Shown: positions 56,297 through 64,000 of the stretch, piece after piece
Numbering within the stretch: position 1 is the first letter of the stretch
How the letters are laid out: the number at the start of each line of letters is the position of its first letter
DNA from: Drechslerella dactyloides
Taxonomy: Eukaryota; Ascomycota; Orbiliomycetes; Orbiliales; Orbiliaceae
DNA: 64,000 nt
Direction of reading: 5' to 3'
NCBI GenBank assembly: GCA_020064725.1
Contig: JAGTWJ010000001.1
Location: 992,001-1,056,000 of the forward strand
The notes under the pieces: generated by a model
Databases searched by the model: none
The model's input: only the letters and a program-made list of their open reading frames with translations
What the model was told of the DNA's origin: nothing
Position numbers and translations under genes: made by a program

Positions 56297-59200
56297 ATGT
56301 GTTCTGAGGGTCAGCAGTTCGGGGATGTTACAAATCACAGCGGAATTTCATTCGTCGGAAACTCCAGTTTCCATGGCCAAAATATCAATTTCAATCACGT
56401 TGGTGAGTACCTATGCTAATCCGCCAGAGGAATAATCGATACTCCGTTTGGCTATCATTGCGCTATCTTACTAACGGTTGAGTGTTGAATCTACAGACAA
56501 ACTCCAATGTCTCAAGGATCTTCATGCTACGGACCCAGCCGACGAAAAATTGAAGATCGAGGCATCAGAAGAAAAGCTGATCGAGGAGTCATATCAATGG
56601 ATTGTTAGCGATCAGGCTTTCAAAGCATGGATCCAAGATGATAAGGGCCAGCACAAAATATTTCGCATTACGGGCGGCCCCGGGAAGGGGAAAACAATGA
56701 ACGTTGTCGGCATAATAAACCATCTTTTCGAACACTTCTCAGAGGAAAAGCCCTCTAGAACGGCGATTTCGTATTTCTTCTGCCGTGCCACAGACGATCG
56801 ATTAAGCACTGCTGTAGGAATAGCAAAAGGATTGCTTCATCGTCTGATGTTCCAACCCGCCAACGAAGCCTTGATCAACTATCTCAAAAGGAGACTTGAT
56901 TCGAGTGGAGGCCAGGTCTTCGAAGGGCAAGGGGCCTTTCCTATACTCCAGAATATTTTGATGGATGTTCTAGGAGACAGCAACTTTGACCAGTTCATTT
57001 TCGTTATTGATGCGCTGGACGAGTGTAAAGGAGGCCAGGACCTGGATAACATATTAAAACTTCTCAGACTCACGACATCCAAATCTTCCAAGATAAAGTG
57101 GCTAGTCTCTTCTCGGGACCACAATATCGTCAATGGCTTCTTCCGAACACTAAATCATCAAGCAACTCTTTCTTTAGACGATCATACCCCACTCGTTGAC
57201 GCGGGAATCACAGCATATATCGAGGCAAAAGTAGACATTCTCCACAGAAAAAATCGATATCCTGCGGAACTACGACAAAACATATTCGACGCCCTTCTCT
57301 CTAAGGCTGAAGCAACATACCTCTGGGTGCATCTCGCTTGCAAAACTATCGAGAATGCACGTCGAACTAAAGCTCTGGATCTATTAAGTAAATTGCCATC
57401 TGGGCTAAACGAGATTTATGAGGTAATGACAGCGAGGCTCCGAGGGATCGATAGCGATGACGAATACACCTTGCTTTTGCAGTCAATTCTCTCTACGGTT
57501 TTAGTGGCATTGCGGCCTTTGCGTCTATCAGAATTGATGGCCATCCTGGACACGTCGGATACCAGAGACGCATTGGAGGAAACAATCGAAAATGTCACAG
57601 GATGCGGCTCTTTCCTGCGTCTGAATAATCAAGACGACACAATCTATTTTATCCATCAATCTGCAAAAGAATATTTGGAGGGCCAGGTGGGCCGACCTGA
57701 ATCTATAATCCCCCATGACTCTTGCGTATTACACCAGTTGATGGCCGGTAAATGCCTACGGCTCCTCACGAGGAGACTCCGACAGAATATGTGCGATTTG
57801 CCGTCAACGCGGCCCGGATTTCTCGCGGAGGACTTGGACAGCAGCCACAGATCGCGTATAGCGGATTTGGAATATGCTTGCTTCAATTGGTGCAGCCACA
57901 TAGAGTGTTCTCAAGACCATGACAGGCACCACGGGATGGATATATCTGTCAACGAATTTCTCCACGTTCGATTGCTGTATTGGCTGGAGACACTTGGTTT
58001 AATGACGGGAATGATACAAGGCATCGCCCAAATGAACAAGCTCCAACCTATCTACAAGGTATCAACAACAAATAGCAGAATTCTGAATTAGAACTTTTGG
58101 TTCAGCATGCTACGAATACAAACTCACTAACAGACCATTTACTCAGGGAACCGAACTGCAATCCGAAATCGATGATATTGAACGGTTTATGCGCGAATAC
58201 CGCTTCTGTATCGAGAAGGCGCCGCTCCAAGTATATTCTTCTGCATTACTTTTTAGCCCCGCATTCAGCTGGGTAAAAGAAAACTACCAAGAGCAACTCC
58301 AGTCGATCAGCTGGTTGAAGGTAGCCCCGACGGTAGACGAGGAGTGGTCCGGCTATCTGCAGGTATTCGATAATGATGCGGTGCCAAGTTCTGTAGCGAT
58401 ATCTCACGACACTTGCCTCCTCGCTGCCGGGTTCTTGGGCGGGGCCGTAAAGATTTGGGATATTACCACGGGACAGTTGGAACTTGAAGTTCAAGTTGAT
58501 ATTAGGCTACCGCCGGAACTAAATGGCCCGGCTCCTCCATACAGTGTCAGCGTCAGCGATTTATGTTTCACGGCCGACAATTCGAAAGTTCTGATATTAA
58601 TGCGGTTGCGCAGTTCTCTGACAGGATACTCCGATCCGTCCGATCGCTATAACGACGACATTGTCCTCATGGAAAGGGCTACTGGTATTCTTGACCTGGC
58701 TTCAAAGGATGTTATCACAGGATTTCCTTTCCAGTCCAAGCACTTTCCCTCATCGGAATACCCGCGTGCGCATCTCGCGAATGTGTGGGCGAGGTTCCTG
58801 ATTTCTCCGAATGGTAGTAAATGTGCTGGCCATTGCGGGCCTCATGTCATTCTTTTTAACATGGGTCCCGAGAATATCGGCGATAGTGTAAAGTTCTTTC
58901 GAGCCGATTCGGCACCAGCCGCCTTCAACACCAAGATAGTTTTCTCACCAAAAGGCGATCTTTTCGCCGCCGACCAATGCTCTGATATATGTCTATGGAA
59001 TGGCGAGACCGGGGAAATCCTACGCAAAATCCCAACCAAACCAATAAAAAACGGAGACCGTACAATTCCTTTCCCCATAGCTTTATCAGGAGATGGGAAG
59101 TACATCGCAGTGTCTTCCTACGACGGCACCGAAGTAAGAAGCGTTTCAACTGGTCACTTAGTCAGCTTCGTCAAGGGAATCAAGTGCTTCACAAATGAGC

Positions 59201-60949
59201 TGAAGTTCTCTCCGAGCGGCCGCAAATTGACCTTGCGTTACATGCCAACTTACGACCCGATAGGTATCATACGGATACATGACATCCGGCGCGAAACAGA
59301 AGCAACAGAAGCGGATGCGAATGCTGGAATCGTTCCGCAGTCGAATCGATTATATCCGTCAGGGAGACTACTCCCAGACGGTCGTGTATTATGTGATACC
59401 GTCGGAAAGGATCGGGTTTATATCTTGGACCCAGATACTAATCGTTGCACAGCTCTCAATATAGCGGGAAATGAAGTTTTGCGATCGCCTATGCTCTTTC
59501 GATTGTCTTCCAAAAGAGATATCCTGGCTATATATACGCCTGTAGCTAATGCCGGACGTGACATTAAGTTGCTGAATGTGGATACCTCTCTACCCTATAT
59601 AAAGGTGCAAGCTTCTCCCCAAATTGACCCCAATATGTACTTCTCTGTTGACAGAACGTTTAGCTATTGCGACCAAATACTCTGCCTGGAGATCTGAGGC
59701 CGTCTGAGTTGCCCCCAGCCGAATACTCTAAACGGCCCGCCTACATGGTTCCGGAGGCTCATATTCGATGGGTAGCTGTCTCACCGGATGGTACAAAGTT
59801 TGCAACAGGCTCGAGTGACCAAATCACAGTTTGGAGTTCTAGTACCTCGACCCCTCATCAAACCCCACCACCAAGAATCAAAACGCACGGCGCGTGCACA
59901 ATAGACAGTACAGCACCTTGGGTCGCGCGGCCTCGCGAACAAACGTCCCCGGTAGCAGAGATCCCACTACTCCCCTTTGGAATCCCGCGGTATTCCCCTT
60001 TATATTTTATTCAATTCTCACATGACGGTAGCAAAATCGGATACAGCCTCATAACAGGAAACAATGATAGACAATTTACAGTCTATGATATTGAGGATGA
60101 TCCGTATTGTTACGGCTCTATCAGTTTTACGTGGAAAAATAGACCACGCACTGTCACAGAGCTATATAGCATCTCCCCGTGTGGAACTGCCATTGCTGTT
60201 GGTTCCTCTGATCATGTCGGGCAATGGAAGATTGGAAGTCGGTTACCCGATATGGCAGCACATAACACTCAGAATAAGCCCAAAGCTGCAGTGTATTCGA
60301 AAAATGGAGCCGTCATCGCTTTCAACTGTCAAGGAGGAGTAATACTCTATTATCCTCTTACCGGTACATCTCGGACAGTCGGTTACGGTACCATCGAGCA
60401 TCCTTTGAGCGAGTATTGGTCGAAGACTTCCTTAAGACCGCTGGCATTTTGTGCAAATGGTACATGTCTTAACCTTGGAGACTTCACGACGATTCTGGGC
60501 AAAGACGGTATAAACTTCCAGGCCCGGTCCGATGAACCTGCGGGGGTAACCAAATGGTCTCGCAGCGGTTTCAACGATATCCCAAGCGAATTTATTCGCG
60601 GGAATGTCGAGTCGGATCGGAGAGTGTCGCTTGAGGGTTCCTGGCTAAAAATAGGTTCTAAGAAGGTGCTCTGGATTCCGCCTTCATATCGACCTATCAG
60701 TAGTCTGAGACCATTCATTGCTAATGGCACAATTGTCGTTGTGCGTCCAAACGGGAAAAGGTACTTTTTGAGGATCGACTTGAAATCCCTGGAAACAACA
60801 TTAGGATCTCCTAAAGTGCCGGACCTCAATCGGTGCAGATTCTGTGACAAAAAAGCGGATACAAAGGATGGTACGTATCTACGGTCTTTTTGTGAAATAT
60901 AGAGGCGGCACTAACGTTATCCTTAACAGTGAGCTCGTACATGTACTAG
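56297..60949 (+). CDS. NLR-like receptor: short N-terminal motif, NACHT, WD40
   Basis: The model is join(56297..56402,56497..58058,58147..59636,59699..60870,60930..60949), 1449 aa. Exon 1 (35 codons) is Gly/Asn/Phe-rich. NACHT follows, with a P-loop ITGGPGKGKT (about residue 95), Walker B IFVIDALDE, WLVSSRD and a helical segment ending in the typical APLQVYSSALLFSP linker. The rest is WD40: AISHDTCLLAAGFLGGAVKIWD, FSPKGDLFAADQ, AVSPDGTKFATGSSDQITVW and others. In fungi this is a STAND sensor: WD40 recognises a ligand, NACHT oligomerises and the N-terminus signals. That role is inferred. Between 59637 and 59698 the WD40 frame breaks. A GT...AG intron of 62 nt repairs it, but a 1-base frameshift would do the same, so the gene may be damaged. 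The last exon is only 20 nt. Confidence 0.82.
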
Positions 60950-62975
60950 GGCACACGCCATCCCTCCAACCGAAAATTACTAATGGATTGATCAAAGTGA
61001 CGGAACTAACTCTCTATAGCGTCTTCTTCGGACTTCCTCTACAGATTAATACTAATGTTTTCCCTGGCTTTGCCCGTTCTTCATGTATATAGTATTTCAG
61101 GTCGATGACAAGCGTGTTCCAACCTACGCATCACGCTTCCTGCATATAATCAAAAAAATCTACCGAGGTCGGCTGTGCCGATTATATAAAATAGTTCGGA
61201 TTTATACTTTATCTAGAAGCTCTAGTAGAATCGCAAGCCAAAACTACAGTATTCGTGGCCCAATCATATATATAATGTTTTACCATGAGACGACTGACGT
61301 AGGCGTAAAGATCCTCTGTCCAGCCCATTCAATTGCACTTACCATCCTTATATACTTTGACTCGCTAATGCCAAGCGGGATCGCTTTGTGTGATATCGTA
61401 TGCTTCATATGTATCTAGGCGTGAGATACAGATGGTGTTGCAGTTGGAGTCTAGTTCGGCCGTCATCTACGAGCAGGGGTGGTCACCTAGTGTGGGGGCC
61501 AGGTGGGGAATTGATTGACTAATTGAGATCGTCATTCACTTATCTCTGGAGATACCGAGTATTCTGCATGGTTATTCGTGTGAAGAGCAGTAAGCGAGAG
61601 GCAAATTCGTGAACATCTATTGCAATTGCATCAAACGTGTAGCTACTATTCCTTGATCTAGGCAACAATCGCCGTAGGCAGCCCTGGTCCTTCGCGTTAG
61701 ATCGACACACCTTTATTTTGGTTGGTGTGTTCACTTGAGAAAGAGCCAAGCTCTTCCTTGACAAGATATACTGGACGAAGATGTCCCTGAAATAACTTAT
61801 GATGAACGAAGTCTGGATGATCATCGATCCGCTAGTCCTCGAGATATCGCGGTCGGAGTTAGGCGCTATATTTAAATGCTGCGTGCGGCAATGGTGATAT
61901 CAAGCTTGACAGCATGGCGCTGTCTCGTCTGTCGAGTTTGTGGCGGAAGGTGGAGCTTTAAACCGGGATAAGGAAAACCTTATCGAGCAGATGCCCGCGC
62001 TAGGGAATCTTTCGGCTTATTGATATCTCTACATGAGAATAGGCTTTTAAGCTTTCGTAGGCTTGTGCAAGTTACCGCATTGCGATACTGGCCGATCGGT
62101 CCACCGCTGGCACAGCATTCACTACGGCCTTTCAAGTCCGTTACGGCGTCGTAACAAGATTACCAGTGCACAGCATTGCATATCCTCGATGTGCATCGGC
62201 GTTATAAAATTGTGCGAGGCCCGCCCGCCGCAGGAGATGCAACCTCTCCGGGTCGGTTCTGGATTTGGACTGAGCAGCAGGCTCCAGCTGCCGAAAACGA
62301 ACAATCGGTATGCGATCGAAGTATTTAGACTATTCCTCCAAGAAGCAGAGTGTGCGAGAAAACAGGCCGGGCAGCAGATCCTTGGTGCACAGACATTCGA
62401 TGCATTCTGTGGGTCTGCCAGCGAAGACGACAGCCAAGACCGGGTGGGCTGGATGCAATCGTTCGAATCGCTGACTGTCATACCATGCCGCGCGGCGCGG
62501 CGCGATCAATCACATCATCGAAGCAGGACGGAGATATTATTTCTCGCTCGAGCTTGCTGGCGAAAAACCTTCTTAGCTTCTTGGTGCGAGCAAGGGGCGT
62601 ATGCCTGTCTCTGGACGTATAATTTCCGACCTTGCTGACCTGCGCTGAAGCGAGCAGGATATAATAAGTTGGCGGTGCGCCTCGCCGTTTCCCCAATGGC
62701 AGCTGTGAATTCCTTGAAATCCTTTCCCGCTTTGCCCTGAATCGAGATTTGGGCGAAGGCTGTGCTTTTGCGCAGAAACAAAACCGCCAATTGGCCTGGA
62801 TTACGTAACAGCCAGGAACGTAACTCCTACGTAACTCGCCTCCCCCAGCACACACGAAGCGGCAGATCGCCTTTCGCGTTCTTTTCGCCTCCTAGAATCT
62901 ATAACTCGACCGTCCGAACACCTGGCGTCGTGATACCTCGAATATGATACGGCCGCCATCACGATAGACCCGACC
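60950..62975. other. Intergenic region of about 2 kb
   Basis: It holds the 3' flank of the NACHT-WD40 gene and the 5' flank of the transporter. A 191-codon plus-strand frame at 62063-62638 has mixed composition and overlaps two minus-strand frames; it shows no domain and is not called. Confidence 0.35.
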
Positions 62976-64000
62976 ATGTCCACCTTCCAGACTCCGACCG
63001 CCTTCAGGCTGCGGGATGCCGTAGCCCTGGCCGCTGGTGCCGATGCATCCGCCTTCAACAGTACCGACTTTCTCGTACAAACGCTCCATACGACGGCCGC
63101 CGCGACGGTCGACATCCTCAAGAAACAGCCCCATTCGCAGCATCCACCGCTCGCGAACCTCATCCTCCTCGTATTCGAAGCCGTCCTCGAGGTAGTATGC
63201 ATTTCGCTACCGGGATATATTATCGCTCGCCAGGGCATGTTCGACGTCGGCAACCAAAAGTTCGTCGCGAACCTGAACGTCAGCCTGTTCACACCATGCC
63301 TAAGTATGTCGGAACCACCGGCCTAGACCAGGTCAAAAGAGACGATCGTCCGAGAGGAGAACGGAGAAAAGAGCGCTGACAATGCATGTCTAGTCTTCAC
63401 GAAACTTGCCTCCCAGCTCACCGTCGACAAGCTGGCCGAACTCGCCATCATCCCCGCTATATTCGTCCTTATGACCGGCATCTCCTACGTCGGCTCCGTC
63501 CTCGTCGCTCGTGCTTTCCGATTCCGCCGGCGCGCTCGTAACTTCGTTATAGCCATGGGAGTGTTTGGCAACTCCAACTCCCTCCCGATGTCGCTCGTTA
63601 TGTCCCTTGCGTTCACCCTTAAGGGCCTGCATTGGGAGAAGATCCCTGGTGACAATGACAACGATGTTGCCGCCCGTGGAATATTGTACCTGCTTATCTT
63701 CCAGCAACTGGGCCAGCTTGTACGCTGGAGCTGGGGGTACCACGTCCTCCTCGCACCAGCGAACAAGTACACGGTCGAGGATGGAGGAACCATGGAAAAC
63801 GGCGAGGAAGCGGACGGCGAGCAGAACGGCGAGACCAACGGCCTGCCGACGGATAGATTCCTCGACGAACCCGACCGCTACATGGACGACCCTGTTCCAA
63901 TCGTGTCCCGGACCGAATCGATCGACTCTGAGAGTGAGTGGGAATCCGACATCGAGACCGGAGCGCGTAGGAAGCCCACCGATCCATTCCGCCGGCCAAC
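62976..64000 (+). CDS. Auxin-efflux-carrier-type membrane transporter (partial)
   Basis: Exons 62976..63303 and 63394..64000 (cut by the window edge) join in phase across a 90-nt intron that separates CL from FTKLASQL. Hydrophobic helices are visible: LANLILLVFEAVLEVVCISLPGYI, then LAELAIIPAIFVLMTGISYVGSVLVAR and a short one with MGVFGNSNSLPMSLVMSLAF, whose Asn-Ser-Leu-Pro segment is typical of the AEC/PIN-like transporter family at the crossing of its unwound helices. After this a long acidic loop rich in Glu, Asp and Gly begins. In fungi these proteins sit in the ER, vacuole or plasma membrane and the substrate is not known. The second helix bundle lies beyond the window. Confidence 0.82.

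Noticed and set aside
62063..62638. A 191-codon plus-strand frame
   Set aside because: Composition is mixed and two minus-strand frames overlap it; no recognisable family.

Overview
This 64-kb window reads as nuclear DNA of a filamentous ascomycete (Pezizomycotina). The evidence is many short introns (about 47-95 nt) with GT/AG ends and CTAAC/CTGAC-like branch sites, compact two-sided promoters, and gene families typical of that group: Pbs2-type MAPKK, Osh1-type oxysterol-binding protein, GH79 glycosidase, NLR-like STAND receptors and an arsenite methyltransferase. No tRNA, rRNA, CRISPR or intact transposon was recognised. All exon joins were worked out by eye from splice motifs, reading phase and family motifs; none is checked against RNA.

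Layout. 0-8 kb is a dense housekeeping block: ornithine decarboxylase, Mediator subunit 27, ribosomal protein S16 divergent from an RCC1-repeat protein, and the U5 snRNP factor Aar2. 8-20 kb is more accessory: a phosphorylase-like/ankyrin protein, a small GPI-anchored secreted protein, a seven-exon alpha/beta-hydrolase-NB-ARC-TPR receptor and a ZZ-finger protein with a repetitive Arg/Asp tail. 19.5-24.4 kb carries a histidine phosphatase divergent from FKBP12, then a secreted GH79 enzyme. A gene-poor stretch of about 4.8 kb follows. 29-37 kb holds an LRR protein and an Osh1-like lipid-transfer protein. 38.3-40.8 kb is a divergent bZIP/arsenite-methyltransferase pair that looks like an arsenic-response module. 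42.4-43.1 kb holds a probable decayed gene. 44-52 kb has Pbs2 and choline kinase.

53.9-61 kb is the most unusual part. A NACHT-WD40 receptor with a short Asn/Gly/Phe-rich first exon sits beside an opposite-strand locus made of at least four diverged tandem copies of one exon-like module that I cannot place in any family. The right edge cuts a PIN/auxin-efflux-type membrane transporter.

The genes do not form one pathway. The joint themes I can support are (i) STAND/NLR-like self-defence receptors of three different architectures, (ii) a two-gene arsenic module, and (iii) stress and membrane housekeeping (Pbs2, Osh, choline kinase). The best candidate for something undescribed is the tandem exon family beside the NACHT-WD40 gene.
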